Assembly (NCBI RefSeq): GCF_005774685.2
Contig: NZ_VBRA02000009.1
Location: 62,001 to 126,000 of the forward strand
Reading direction: 5' to 3'
Length of the DNA stretch: 64,000 nucleotides
From: Texas Phoenix palm phytoplasma
Lineage (GTDB): Bacteria; Bacillota_I; Bacilli_A; Acholeplasmatales; Acholeplasmataceae
This document shows positions 39,662 to 50,121 of the stretch, one piece after another (position 1 is the first letter of the stretch; each line of letters begins with the position of its first letter). A model generated the notes under the pieces. It made no database searches. It was not told where the DNA came from and saw nothing but the letters and a program-made list of their open reading frames with translations. The translations under genes and the position numbers were made by a program.

Positions 39662-41089
39662 TTAATATGCTCTAGCGAATAAAATAGTTTGATTAGCTTT
39701 TTTTTTTGTTACAGGACATATTTGAGTTATTAATTTTTCTTTCAATATTACTCTTGCAGTGGCTCCTGTTTCTTTTTTTATAATTTTTTCTGCTTCATTT
39801 TTAAATACACTCATTTTTACATAACCTGAATAATTTTTGATGTAATTTTTAAATTCTTCATAGTTTGTAGCTTTTTTAGTGTTTTGTTTTAAATGTAATA
39901 AAGCTTTTTCAAACATTTCTTTGTTTATTTTTTTTAATAAATTAGGAATAATAACTAATAAACTTTTTTCTAAAATAATTTTTTTTTCAAAATTATGTCT
40001 AGTAAAAATTGTAATTTCATTATTTATTAAATCGTTTTGTCCTATTTCTATTCTTATAGGGACTCCTTTTAATTCGTAGTGGCTAAATTTCCAACCAATA
40101 TTTTTGTTTTGTTCATCTAAAAAAGTTCTATATTTTTTACTTAGTTTTTCGTATAATTTTTTAGATTTTTCTATTATTTCAGGATTTTTTAATTTTAAAG
40201 GGATAATAACTATTTGTATAGGAGCAAGAAAAGGAGGTAAAACTAATCCTTCGTCATCTCCATGAATCATTATTACAGCTCCGATTAATCTACTTGAAAC
40301 ACCCCATGAAGTTTGCTCTACAAACTTATTTTCTCCTTTAATATTTTGGAATTTTATTTGAAAAGCTTTTGAAAAATTTTGCCCTAAATAATGAGAAGTA
40401 CCTGCTTGTAAAGCTTGTTTATCATACATTAAAGCTTCAATTGAAAAAGTTATTTCCGCTCCTTTAAATTTTTCTGATTCTGTTTTTTCTCCTGAAACAA
40501 ATGGAATTGCAAGTAGTTTTTTTCCTAATTTTTTGTATAAATTTAATATATCAATACTTTCTTTTAAAGCTTCTTCTTTATTTTCATGAGCTGTATGTCC
40601 TTCTTGCCATAAAAATTCTTTACTTCTTAAAAATGGTTTGTTTGATTTTTCCCAACGTACTACGCTACACCATTGATTAAACAATTTAGGAAGTTCCCTG
40701 TAAGAATTTATTTTTTTTGAATAATAACGAGAAAATAATACTTCAGAAGTTGGTCTAATAATTAATTTTTCTGGTAATTTTTTTTCTCCTATTTTATCAA
40801 TAATTATCATTTCAGGAGAAAAACCTTTAATATGTTCTTGTTCTTTTTTAAAAATATTTTCTGATAATAATAAAGGAAAATAAACATTTTGATGATTGCT
40901 TTTTTTTAAATTTTCGTTTAAAAATTTTTGAATTAATTCCCATATTGCATATCCATAAGGTAAATAAATAAAAAAACCTTTAACATCTGAATAATCAATT
41001 AGTTCTGATTTTAAACAAACATCAGAATACCATTGACTAAAATCTTTTTCTCTAGAAATTACTTCTTTAACTAATTTTTTATTTTTCAT
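39662..41089 (-). CDS. proS: Prolyl-tRNA synthetase (short, archaeal/eukaryotic type)
   Basis: Charges tRNA-Pro. At 475 residues, without the INS editing domain of the long bacterial form, it belongs to the short form also found in Mollicutes. Class II motifs: [11 protein letters not shown] near residue 48, [12 protein letters not shown], then [29 protein letters not shown] (motif 2). The anticodon-binding domain follows (~280-380) and the C-terminus ends with the aromatic ARAY typical of this form. ATG 41089. Confidence 0.95.
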   Translation of the reverse strand: [475 protein letters not shown]

Positions 41090-41162
41090 TTATTTAAAAT
41101 ACCTTTTTATATTTTTTTAATTAATTTATATTAAAATTTTTTTATATAAAAATTTTAAATTT

Positions 41163-42320
41163 TTAATTATTTTTTTTTAATAATTTTTGAAAAATTAATT
41201 TTTGATCTATTTTTTCCCAAGAGAATAAATTATCTTCTCTACCAAAATGACCTTCTCTAGCAGTTATTTGAAAAATTGGTTTTGTTAAGTTTAATTTTTT
41301 TTTGATTCCTTCTGGGCTTAAGTCAAAATTTTTTTCAATTATTTTTTTTATTAAACTTTCTGAAACTTTATTAGTTTGGAAAGTGTTGATAAATAAACCT
41401 ACAGGTTTTTCTATTCCTATGCAATATGATATTTGAATTTCACATTTATTACAAATTCCTGATGCTACAATATTTTTGGCTAAATATCTTGCCATATAAG
41501 CAGCAGAACGGTCGACTTTACTAGGATCTTTTCCGCTAAAACAACCTCCCCCATGTCTAATTTCACTTCCATAAGCATCTTGTATAATTTTTCTACCTGT
41601 TAAACCTGTATCTGCGTTAGGTCCTCCATTAGTAAAATTACCTGAAGGGTTAATGTAAAATTTAGTTTTTTCATTAATTAAAGATTTATTTATTACTTTT
41701 TTTATAATTTTATCCATAATTTCATTTTTTAATTTTTTAATTTGAATATTTTTTTCATGTTGAATAGAAATTATAATAGAATCTATCGATAATATTTTTT
41801 TATTATTGTTATCATAATTAAAAGTTATTTGAACTTTACCATCTGGTCTTAAAAAAGGTAAAATTTTTTTTTCTCTTAATTCTGTAATTTTAAGTGATAA
41901 ATTTCTAGTTAAATAAAAACTTAGTGGTAAAAAAACTGGAGTTTCGTTTGTCGCATAACCAAAAATTACTCCTTGATCTCCTGCTGCTTTATTACGAACT
42001 ACTTTATTAATTTCTTCAGATTGTTCATGTATTAAATTAATAATTTTTAAATCATCAAAAGAAAAATTTTCTTCTTTTCTATCATAACCTATTGTTTTTA
42101 CTGTTTTTCTAATTATAGAATTAATTTTTTCTTGATTTATATCAAAATTAGTTTTTATTTCTCCTAAAACCATAACTGTTTTTTTAGTTACTAATGTTTC
42201 AATAGCTATTTTTGCTTCAGGATCTTTTTTTAAAAAATAATCTAATAAAGCATCCGAAATTTGATCTGCTATTTTATCTGGATGTCCTTTTGTTACTGAT
42301 TCGGTGCTAAATTTTTGCAA
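41163..42320 (-). CDS. metK: S-adenosylmethionine synthetase
   Basis: Makes SAM from methionine and ATP. The 385 residues are full length with the GHPDKIADQISDALLD ATP-binding start, the AAGDQGVIFGYA motif and GGCFSGKDPSKVDRSAAY. The product would feed methyltransferases and polyamine chemistry where present. ATG 42320 is preceded by an AGGGGG (minus strand). The upstream gene is separated by a terminator. Confidence 0.97.
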   Translation of the reverse strand: MQKFSTESVTKGHPDKIADQISDALLDYFLKKDPEAKIAIETLVTKKTVMVLGEIKTNFDINQEKINSIIRKTVKTIGYDRKEENFSFDDLKIINLIHEQSEEINKVVRNKAAGDQGVIFGYATNETPVFLPLSFYLTRNLSLKITELREKKILPFLRPDGKVQITFNYDNNNKKILSIDSIIISIQHEKNIQIKKLKNEIMDKIIKKVINKSLINEKTKFYINPSGNFTNGGPNADTGLTGRKIIQDAYGSEIRHGGGCFSGKDPSKVDRSAAYMARYLAKNIVASGICNKCEIQISYCIGIEKPVGLFINTFQTNKVSESLIKKIIEKNFDLSPEGIKKKLNLTKPIFQITAREGHFGREDNLFSWEKIDQKLIFQKLLKKNN

Positions 42321-42406
42321 AATAAAATCCCCCTGTGTATTTTATTTTATTTTTTTATAAAATTTTCAAAATATAAAATTTTATAAATTTATTGAATTTA
42401 ATAAAA

Positions 42407-42427
42407 AAAGACTTTTTAAAAGTCTTT
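42407..42427 (-). terminator. Terminator after the cold-shock-like gene
   Basis: Arms AAAGACTT / AAGTCTTT around TTTTA, with a T-run on the minus-strand side. It separates the cold-shock-like gene from metK. Confidence 0.7.
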
Positions 42428-42479
42428 CTTTATTAAATTAATTAGAATTTAAATTAAATAAATATTTTTTAATTATTTA

Positions 42480-42887
42480 TTAGTTTTTTTCTTCTTCTAC
42501 TACTACAACATCCACAGCTTGTGGTCTGCCTTTAATTTCTCTAATTACAAATTCAACAGTTTCGCCTTTTTGTAATTGTTTAAAATTGCTGTCATGTTTA
42601 TCATTGTTATTCGGCGAATTATATTCGTTTTTACTTCCTACAATTATAGATTTGTGATAACAAAAAATATCGTTTTGATCCCAAGTAGTCCATTCTTTTA
42701 CTTGTTGGCAATTATCTTCGTTGTTAACTGGTTCTGTGATGTCAATTTCGATATCTATATCTATTCTGATAGGTTTTATATTTGTTATAAAACCAAAACC
42801 CATGTCAGATCTAAACCATTTTACACATCCAATAAATTTTTGTGGTTTTTTATGATGTTTATGTTTTTTATGTTCTTTATGTTCCAT
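42480..42887 (-). CDS. Cold-shock-domain protein with His/Lys-rich N-terminus and insertion
   Basis: A 135-residue protein, about twice the size of a usual CspA protein. Residues 1-17 are Lys/His-rich (MEHKEHKKHKHHKK). RNP1-like CVKWFRSDMGFGFIT follows; it is usually linked by a short turn to RNP2, but here about 33 residues (rich in Ile/Asp: RIDIDIEIDIT) intervene before NDIFCYHKSI. A second ~15-residue polar insert precedes the C-terminal strand KGETVEFVIREIKGRPQAVDV. Likely an RNA-binding protein, possibly chaperone-like; the added parts are unexplained. ATG 42887. Confidence 0.85.
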   Translation of the reverse strand: MEHKEHKKHKHHKKPQKFIGCVKWFRSDMGFGFITNIKPIRIDIDIEIDITEPVNNEDNCQQVKEWTTWDQNDIFCYHKSIIVGSKNEYNSPNNNDKHDSNFKQLQKGETVEFVIREIKGRPQAVDVVVVEEEKN

Positions 42888-43359
42888 TAGATAAAAAATA
42901 CTCCTACATTTTATAAAATTTAATTTAGTTTTTATAACCTTCTTAATTATATAATATTTATTTTAAAAATAAACATTTTTTGATGCTTTTTTTTTAAAAT
43001 ATAAAAAAATATATTTTTTTTAAAAAAAAAATAGATTCATAATATAAATTATGATAAACTAATTAGTGTTTACAGCTTTATATTTTGATATTTAAATTAA
43101 ATTTTTTTTTATTAAAATAAAATAAACTGAATTAAAATATAAAATAAATAAAATAATTTGAATTTGAATAATTTTCAAAAATTTTATTAATTATAAAAAA
43201 TTAACATAGAAAAATTAATTTTTAAATATTATAATTTAAAAATTTAAATATTGAAAATTATATGTGATTATAATAAACAATAAATCAATAAATATCAAAA
43301 TATATATTTAATATTTAATTGTATTATTTATTTTTTATAATTATAAAATTTAAACTTTT
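42888..43359. other. Intergenic region upstream of tRNA-Gly
   Basis: About 470 A/T-rich bases between divergently oriented features. A small palindrome, TCATAAT-ATAA-ATTATGA, lies near 43035-43053. No gene seen; promoters for the cold-shock-like gene (minus) and tRNA-Gly (plus) must lie here but are not clear. Confidence 0.4.
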
Positions 43360-43434
43360 GCGGATGTCGTATAGTGGTTATTACATGTGCTTGCCAAGCA
43401 TAAAACGGGGGTTCGATTCCCCTCTTCCGCTCCA
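43360..43434 (+). tRNA. tRNA-Gly (GCC)
   Basis: Acceptor GCGGATG against CTTCCGC, anticodon loop TTGCCAA (GCC), T-loop TTCGATT, encoded CCA. Confidence 0.95.
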
Positions 43435-43724
43435 TATTATATTGTTTTTTATATTTTTTTATATTTATAAAATTTTTTTGTATTTTAGTTTTAATTTTTC
43501 TTTTAAAATTTAAACTAATAATTTTATTTTAATTTATATTAATAAATAATGTTAAAATATTTTATTTTTTTTATTAAAAAAAATAAATTATAAAGTTTTT
43601 TTTATATTAATTAAATTCATTATAATAATATAATTTTATAATTTATTTTTTAAATTTTATTTTTTTTATTAAATTTTAAAATTAAAGTTTCTTATTAGGA
43701 TAAGAAGGAGTAAATAAAATCTTT

Positions 43725-44918
43725 ATGAAAATAATGTCTGTTAATGCTGGGAGTTCTTCTTTAAAATTTCAATTATTAAAAATTCCATCTGATAAAGTAT
43801 TGTGCAAAGGTTCAATAGAAAAAATTGGTTCTAAAGATGCTATTTTTAATCTTTATTTAGAAAAAAATAAAAAAAAAGAGAAAATTTTATTTATTAATGA
43901 TCATCAACAAGCTATTAAGATAATATTGGATAGTTTAATTGAAAATAAATTTATAAATAAATTAGAAGAAATAGAAGGCATAGGTCATAGGATTGTTCAA
44001 GGTGGAGAGATATTTAAAGAATCTGTTATATTGACTGATGAAAATATTTTAAAAATTGAAAAAATAAGTAATTTAGCTCCTCTTCATAATCCTTCTAATG
44101 TTTTAAGTATAAAATTATTTAAAAAAATTTTACCTAAAGTTTTTCAAGTAGGAGTTTTTGATACTACTTTTCATTCTACTATTCCAGAAGAAAATTTTTT
44201 ATATGCTATTCCTTATGAGTTTTATAAAAAATATAAAATAAGAAAATATGGTTTTCATGGACTTTCTTATAATTATATTTGCCAAAGAATAGAGAAAATT
44301 TTAAATAGTAAAAAATTTAAAATTATTGTTTGTCATATAGGTAACGGCGTTTCTGTTACTGCTATTAAAGATGGAAAATCTATTGATACTTCTATGGGTT
44401 TTACACCTTTAGAAGGGGTTCCTATGGGAACTAGAAGTGGTAATATTGATCCTACTATTATTTCTTTTCTTTCTGAAAAAGAGAATAAAAATGTTGATGA
44501 AATTATAGATATTTTAAATAAAGAATCGGGTTTGTTAGGGGTTTCTGGAATTTCTAATGATGCAAGAGATTTAGAGAAAATGATCTCTCAAAATAATAAA
44601 CAAGCTCTTTTAGCTTTTAAAATACAAGCAAAAAGAATAGTAGACTATATTTCTAGTTATTATGTTTTATTAAAAGGTGTTGATTTTATTATTTTTACAG
44701 CTGGAATAGGAGAAAATTCTTCTTTTGTTAGGAGTCAAATTGTTGAACGTTTAGAAATTTTAGGAATTAATTTGGATTCTGATTTGAATATTTCTAAAGA
44801 AAAAGGAGAAAGAATAATTTCTTCTAAAGAATCTTCTGTAAAAATTATGATTATACCTACAAATGAAGAAATTACTATTGCTAAAGAAGTGTTTAGATTA
44901 AGAAATAATAATATTTGA
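43725..44918 (+). CDS. ackA: Acetate kinase
   Basis: Makes ATP from acetyl phosphate and ADP. The 397 residues have the family start (VNAGSSSLKFQL), the signature RKYGFHGLSYNYI, GNGVSVTAIKDGKSIDTSMGF-type phosphate loop and FTAGIGENS. Full length. Ribosome-binding site AAGGAG (43706-43711) is 14 bases from ATG. With a phosphotransacetylase (not in this window) it would yield ATP from pyruvate or malate. Ends with TGA. Confidence 0.97.
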   Translation: MKIMSVNAGSSSLKFQLLKIPSDKVLCKGSIEKIGSKDAIFNLYLEKNKKKEKILFINDHQQAIKIILDSLIENKFINKLEEIEGIGHRIVQGGEIFKESVILTDENILKIEKISNLAPLHNPSNVLSIKLFKKILPKVFQVGVFDTTFHSTIPEENFLYAIPYEFYKKYKIRKYGFHGLSYNYICQRIEKILNSKKFKIIVCHIGNGVSVTAIKDGKSIDTSMGFTPLEGVPMGTRSGNIDPTIISFLSEKENKNVDEIIDILNKESGLLGVSGISNDARDLEKMISQNNKQALLAFKIQAKRIVDYISSYYVLLKGVDFIIFTAGIGENSSFVRSQIVERLEILGINLDSDLNISKEKGERIISSKESSVKIMIIPTNEEITIAKEVFRLRNNNI

Positions 44919-45015
44919 TTAATTTTTATTATTTTTTCTTTTTCTTATTATTTTTTTATGTTTTATATTTATATTTTTTTAATAAATATAAAAAAGAATA
45001 TAATATATATTTTTT

Positions 45016-45102
45016 GGAGAAATACTCAAGTGGTTTAAGAGGCACGCTTGGAAAGCGTGTAGATCGATAGATGCGAGGGTTCGAATCCCTCTTTCTCCGC
45101 CA
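45016..45102 (+). tRNA. tRNA-Ser (GGA)
   Basis: Class II tRNA of 87 nt with acceptor GGAGAAA paired to TTTCTCC, anticodon loop TTGGAAA (GGA), a long variable arm (GTAGATCGATAGATGC) and encoded CCA. Confidence 0.93.
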
Positions 45103-45314
45103 CAAAAAATTTTATAAAAATAAAAAAATATTAAAAATTTTTTAATTTTTTATATTTATAAAATTTTTTTATAATTTTTTGTTAAAAAATAAATAAATTA
45201 TTTTGTTGAATTAATTATTATTTTTATATTATTTTTAATTTTTGTTTATTTTTATGTTTCTTTTTATTTGAATAAAATAATAAAATAAATAATGTATAAA
45301 AGGTTTTCGTAAAT

Positions 45315-46181
45315 ATGAAGCAATATTTGGATTTATGTTCTTTAATACTAAATAAAGGAATTGATTCTGATAATCGTACTCAAGTTAGAACAAAAAGAAT
45401 ATTTGGGCATCAAATGAAATTTAATTTGCAAAAAGGTTTTCCTTTATTAACTACTAAAAAAATGTATTTAAAAGGAATTATTCATGAATTGATTTGGTTT
45501 ATTAAAGGAGACACTAATATTCGTTATTTAGTAAAAAATAATGTTAATATTTGGAACGAATGGCCTTATAAAAAGTATTGTCAATCTTCTGATTTTAAAA
45601 ATGAAAATATAAAAGAATTTATTACAAAGATTAAAGAAGATAAGGAATTTGCTTTAAAATTTGGTGATTTAGGTCCTATTTATGGTAAACAATGGCGTGA
45701 TTTTTCAGGAGTAGATCAACTATCTAAAATTATTGAGGAAATAAAAATTAATCCTACTTCAAGACGGTTAATTATTTCTTCTTGGAATGTTCCTTTAATA
45801 GAAAAAATGATGTTACCTCCTTGTCATGTTTTAATGCAATTTTTTGTTCAAGATGATAATATATCTTTGCAAATATACCAAAGAAGTGGAGATGTTTTTT
45901 TAGGAATACCATTTAATATTGCTTCTTATTCTTTATTGTTAATGATGGTAGCTCAAGTTACTAACTTAAAAGCTCATGAATTTTGTCATACAATAGGAGA
46001 TGCGCATATTTATTTTAATCATTTAAATCAAGTAAAAATGCAATTAAAAAGAAAACCTTTGTCTTTGCCTTTTATTTTTTTAAATCCTTTTGTAAAAAAA
46101 ATAGATGATTTTAAATTTGAAGATTTTACATTAAAAAATTATATTTCTTTTGGACCAATAAAAGGAGATATTTCTGTATGA
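45315..46181 (+). CDS. thyA: Thymidylate synthase
   Basis: Converts dUMP to dTMP using methylene-tetrahydrofolate, giving dihydrofolate. The 288 residues have the dUMP-binding Arg (SDNRTQVRT), active-site [11 protein letters not shown] with the catalytic Cys, [18 protein letters not shown] and the conserved [10 protein letters not shown]. Its stop overlaps the dfrA start by four bases (ATGA), so the two are translationally coupled. Confidence 0.97.
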   Translation: MKQYLDLCSLILNKGIDSDNRTQVRTKRIFGHQMKFNLQKGFPLLTTKKMYLKGIIHELIWFIKGDTNIRYLVKNNVNIWNEWPYKKYCQSSDFKNENIKEFITKIKEDKEFALKFGDLGPIYGKQWRDFSGVDQLSKIIEEIKINPTSRRLIISSWNVPLIEKMMLPPCHVLMQFFVQDDNISLQIYQRSGDVFLGIPFNIASYSLLLMMVAQVTNLKAHEFCHTIGDAHIYFNHLNQVKMQLKRKPLSLPFIFLNPFVKKIDDFKFEDFTLKNYISFGPIKGDISV

Positions 46182-46678
46182 TTAGTTTAATTGCTGCTTT
46201 AGATGGTAATTTTCTTATAGGCAATAAAAACAGATTACCTTGGCATTATAAAGAGGATCTTAATTTTTTTAAACAAAAAACTTTTAATAAAGATGTTTTA
46301 ATGGGCTTTAAAACTTATGAATCTTTAAAACAATATTATAAAAAAAAATCTTTCCCTTTTAAAAATGTTTATATTGCTAGTTTAAAAAGAAATAAAAAAA
46401 ATAAATTATCTGATGGAATTATTATTAATGATTTAAAAAAATTTGTACAAAATTATTTTGATAAAGGAAAAAATATTATAATTATAGGTGGTAGTCAAAT
46501 TTATAAATTTATTTTACCATATACAAATATAATGTATTTGACACATGTTTTAAGAAGGCATGATGGTGATTCTTTTTTTCCAAATTTTAATTATAATGAT
46601 TTCTTTATTAAAGAAAAAAAAGTTGTAGATTCTTTAATTTTTGTAACTTATATTAGTATTAAAAATAAAATATTATAG
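46178..46678 (+). CDS. folA: Dihydrofolate reductase
   Basis: Regenerates tetrahydrofolate from the dihydrofolate made by ThyA. The 166 residues include [31 protein letters not shown] (start, with the LPW and acidic residue), [11 protein letters not shown] and [10 protein letters not shown]. Full length. ATG 46178 overlaps the thyA stop. Does not replace folate synthesis; the cell would still need folate from synthesis or import. Confidence 0.95.
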   Translation: MISLIAALDGNFLIGNKNRLPWHYKEDLNFFKQKTFNKDVLMGFKTYESLKQYYKKKSFPFKNVYIASLKRNKKNKLSDGIIINDLKKFVQNYFDKGKNIIIIGGSQIYKFILPYTNIMYLTHVLRRHDGDSFFPNFNYNDFFIKEKKVVDSLIFVTYISIKNKIL

Positions 46679-46730
46679 TATAAAAATATAAATTAAGTAA
46701 ATTTTAAAATAAATGAGGAAATGATAAAAA

Positions 46731-47531
46731 ATGTTTAGTTGTATTTTTTATGTATCTTTTATATTTTTTTTTCTTTGGCCAATAGTTTCATTAGATAATT
46801 TGATTATTCAAATATTTTTATTATTTATTCGTTTTTTTTTAAGTATATTTTTTTCTTGGTTAATAGTATTTTTGGTCTTTTTTATTTGTATGTTTATTGT
46901 TAAAAGGTTAAGAGTTAATCATCCTTTTAAAAAAATTGTTATAAAAAGTATTTCTAAATTAATTATAAGATTTTTTAGGATTGAAATTAAAGTTCATAAT
47001 ATTCATTTATTTCCTAAAGACAATAAATTAATTATTTATTCAAATCATAAAAGTCATTTAGATTCTTTTATTATTGCTTCTATTGTTCCTTCAGTAATTG
47101 CTTTTTCTCCTAAAGATGAACTTTACAAAGGTTTTTTAGGATTTTTTTTGAGTTTTTGTTTTGAAGCTACTGGTTGTATGAAAATTGTTCGTAATAATAT
47201 TAAAGAAACTATAAAAAATATTATTAAATCTTCTGAAAATGTTAAAAAAGGTTTGTCAATGGTTATTTTTCACGAAGGAGGAATTAAAAATAAAAAAAAT
47301 GATTTTATCGAAGAATCATTAGACGGTGCTTTTCGTATAACCACATTGAGCAAAGCTGTTATTGTTCCTATTAGTTTAAAAGGCGTTTCTTTTATAAGAG
47401 GAAAATGTTGGTTTCGAAAGAAAAAAGTAGAATTATTTATTCATTCTCCTATTTATTTTGAACAATATAAAAAAGAAAGTACAAAAGATATAAATAAAAA
47501 AGTTACTAGTATTATTAATTCTGTTTTATGA
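46731..47531 (+). CDS. plsC: 1-acyl-glycerol-3-phosphate acyltransferase
   Basis: Adds the second acyl chain to make phosphatidic acid. The 266 residues start with two or three membrane segments (~1-65), then the acyltransferase domain with the HX4D box (NHKSHLD), and FHEGG, the second conserved block. Ribosome-binding site GAGGAAA precedes ATG 46731. Slightly longer than many family members because of the N-terminal membrane part. Confidence 0.88.
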   Translation: MFSCIFYVSFIFFFLWPIVSLDNLIIQIFLLFIRFFLSIFFSWLIVFLVFFICMFIVKRLRVNHPFKKIVIKSISKLIIRFFRIEIKVHNIHLFPKDNKLIIYSNHKSHLDSFIIASIVPSVIAFSPKDELYKGFLGFFLSFCFEATGCMKIVRNNIKETIKNIIKSSENVKKGLSMVIFHEGGIKNKKNDFIEESLDGAFRITTLSKAVIVPISLKGVSFIRGKCWFRKKKVELFIHSPIYFEQYKKESTKDINKKVTSIINSVL

Positions 47532-47838
47532 AAATTTAAAATTATTGAAAAAAAGAAAAAAATAATGTTAAAATAATTTTGAAGAATTATATTTATATTA
47601 CAAAATTAAAATTACCCTAATTAGAAAATAAAATTTAATTAAATTTTTAATTAAAATAATAAATTATAATAAGAAGATGGTTTGTTATTAAAAAATATAA
47701 ATTTTTTGAATTTTATTATTATAATGAAACTCTAAAAAAAAAAATAAGAAAGGAAAATTCATTTTAATATTATATTTTTTAAAAAAATTTTTAATTAATA
47801 TACTATTTTTTTGGATATAAGTATTAAATATTTTTTTT
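47532..47838. other. Intergenic region between plsC and the DJ-1 gene
   Basis: About 307 A/T-rich bases. AAGGAAAA (47750-47757) is too far from the next start to be its ribosome-binding site. No gene, hairpin or clear promoter seen. Confidence 0.4.
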
Positions 47839-48360
47839 ATGAAAAAAGGATTATTAATTTTATATAATTTTTTTGAAGATTGCGAAGCTTTAGTAACAAG
47901 AGCTTTATTAAAAAAAGAAAATTTTGAAGTTATAAGTGCTACTGTAAATGAATCATTAAATGTTTTTTCTGCTCAAAAACTTCAAGTTAAGGCTGATATT
48001 CATATAGATAAAGTAAAATTAAATGAATATGATTTTTTGATTTTACCTGGAGGTCCTTATGTGCAAATGTTGTTTGAAAAAAATGATGATTCTCTTGAAA
48101 AAATTTTCCACATAATTAAATATTTTGCTAAAAATGAAAAAATTATAGGAGCTATTTGCGCTGCGCCTTCTTTTTTGGGTAAATTAGATTTACTTAAAAA
48201 ACATAAATTTACTTGTTATCCTGGTTATCAAAAATACATTTTTGATGGTTTTTATTATCCGGAAAAAAGTTCTGTTACTAGTGGTAATTTTGTTACTGCT
48301 CGTGATCCTAAAACAGTTTTTGATTTTACTTTTCATTTATTGAAAAAACTACAAAATTAA
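47839..48360 (+). CDS. DJ-1/PfpI family protein
   Basis: A 173-residue member of the DJ-1/ThiJ/PfpI superfamily, whose members act as chaperones, deglycases or peptidase-like hydrolases. The nucleophile elbow is AICAAP with the Cys near residue 107; the acidic residue (E in FFEDCEA) and LILPGGP are present. The closest branch seems to be YajL/DJ-1. Substrate not predictable from sequence. No obvious ribosome-binding site. Confidence 0.85.
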   Translation: MKKGLLILYNFFEDCEALVTRALLKKENFEVISATVNESLNVFSAQKLQVKADIHIDKVKLNEYDFLILPGGPYVQMLFEKNDDSLEKIFHIIKYFAKNEKIIGAICAAPSFLGKLDLLKKHKFTCYPGYQKYIFDGFYYPEKSSVTSGNFVTARDPKTVFDFTFHLLKKLQN

Positions 48361-48539
48361 TTTTTTTTAATAATTTTTAATTTATTAATTTTTATTATTT
48401 ATTTTTTTTCAATAAATTAATTATTTTTTTATTTTTAGTTATTTTAAATTTTAGAAAAATTTTTTTTTTCAATTTATAATTATTAATCATAAAAATAAAA
48501 TGTTAAATTTTTCTTGAAAGGAAATTTTATTAACACAAT

Positions 48540-50060
48540 ATGAAAACAAAAAATTCAAAAATTCCTTGTTCTACTGATAATTGTAATAAAAGACAAAAAC
48601 CAATAATTACAAATTCTCTAAGCAAAAATAAAAGTAATATTTTAGGATTTCCATTTTTAATAATTTTGTTATTTTGTTTTTTAGGAATGTTGCATATTTT
48701 TTTGTCATATAATTTCGAAAAAAATATTTTTAATAATAATTTTTGGCATAATTCTATTTCTATGTTATTTTTTATAATGATTTTGTCTTCTATTTTTAAA
48801 TTTATAGCTGACAGAACACCTATTATTAAAGATATAGGGGGAAGTTCTATTTTATATTTATTAGTTCCTGCGTTTTTATTGAGCTATAAATTTTTTCCAG
48901 AAAGTTCTTCAATTACTCAATTTCAACAAGCTTTTAAAGCTAAAGCTTCTTATTTAAATAGTTCATCTGGTATTGGTTTTTCTGAATTTTTTGTTTCTGC
49001 TTTAATATCAGGCAGTCTTTTAAATATTAAAAAACATACGTTAAACGAAGCTTTTAAAAGATTTTTACCTTTAGTTATAATTTCTCTAATTATTTCTGGT
49101 CTTTCTGTAGGAATAATGGGATATTTTTTCAAACCTATTGGTGGAATAAATGGAGTTAATGGAAGTAATTATAATTTTTTTGTAAATTCTATTTTTTATA
49201 TTTTTGTGCCTATCGCTAGTGGCGGTTTGACATGTGGAATTATTCCTTTGACTATGATTTTTTCACAAGGTAATACTATTTTTGAAGAAAAATTCAAATC
49301 TCATATTATACCTGCTTTATTAATTAGTGGTATTTTTAGTGTTATTTTATCTGGTTTAATTAAAAAATTTTTAGGAAAAACTCGTTTTGATAGTCCAGAT
49401 GGTAATTTAGAGAAAAAGTCAATTAATAAAAAAAATAATAATAAATCTAATTCTAATGATTGCAAAGGATTAGATGAAAAGTTTACTCATTCTGAATTAG
49501 CTACTGGGTTTATTTCTATTTTTGTTTTATATGTCTCTAGTAGCATCGCAAGAAACCTTTTAATAAGATGTTTACCTTTAAATATGGAAAATTATATACC
49601 TCCTACTATTATTTTTTTAGTATTATTGGTTTTATTATTTAAATTTTTTGATATAATGCCTTCTTACTATGTTAATTGCACTAATCAAGCTTCTACATTT
49701 ATAACAAAAACATTTACTCCTACTGTTTTAATGTTAGTTGGTTGCGGAATAGATATTAATAAAATTATAAATTCTTTTTATAATATTCCTTTTTTAGTTA
49801 TATGTATGTTATGTGTTATTATTACTGCATTATCTGCTGCTATTATAGGAAATAAATTTGGTTATTATCCTGTTCAATCTGCTATTTCTGCTGGTCTTTG
49901 TGCTAATAGTATTGGAGGAGCTGGAAACATTGCTATTTTAGAAGCTTCTAAATCTTTTGTTTTAATGCCTTATGCACAAATTGCTACAAGATTAGGCGGA
50001 GATATAATAGTTATTTTATCTAGTATTTTCTTTCCTTTATTTTACAATATACAAATTTAA
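48540..50060 (+). CDS. 2-hydroxycarboxylate transporter (CitS/MleP family)
   Basis: Imports malate, citrate or a similar hydroxy acid, coupled to Na+ or H+. The 506 residues have about eleven membrane segments with the two GGxG-type reentrant loops: SGSGGLTCGIIPL-type ASGGLTCGIIPLT (~225) and ANSIGGAGNIAIL (~460). An N-terminal polar tail of ~35 residues and a central polar loop (~290-325) are unremarkable. GAAAGGAA upstream is ~17 bases from ATG. In phytoplasmas such carriers are linked to malate as carbon source, which together with AckA fits ATP production from malate; that link is inference. Confidence 0.9.
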   Translation: MKTKNSKIPCSTDNCNKRQKPIITNSLSKNKSNILGFPFLIILLFCFLGMLHIFLSYNFEKNIFNNNFWHNSISMLFFIMILSSIFKFIADRTPIIKDIGGSSILYLLVPAFLLSYKFFPESSSITQFQQAFKAKASYLNSSSGIGFSEFFVSALISGSLLNIKKHTLNEAFKRFLPLVIISLIISGLSVGIMGYFFKPIGGINGVNGSNYNFFVNSIFYIFVPIASGGLTCGIIPLTMIFSQGNTIFEEKFKSHIIPALLISGIFSVILSGLIKKFLGKTRFDSPDGNLEKKSINKKNNNKSNSNDCKGLDEKFTHSELATGFISIFVLYVSSSIARNLLIRCLPLNMENYIPPTIIFLVLLVLLFKFFDIMPSYYVNCTNQASTFITKTFTPTVLMLVGCGIDINKIINSFYNIPFLVICMLCVIITALSAAIIGNKFGYYPVQSAISAGLCANSIGGAGNIAILEASKSFVLMPYAQIATRLGGDIIVILSSIFFPLFYNIQI

Positions 50061-50121
50061 TTTTATAAAATATTATAAATTTTTGATATTATTTTTTATA
50101 CAAAATTTTTATACAAAAAAT

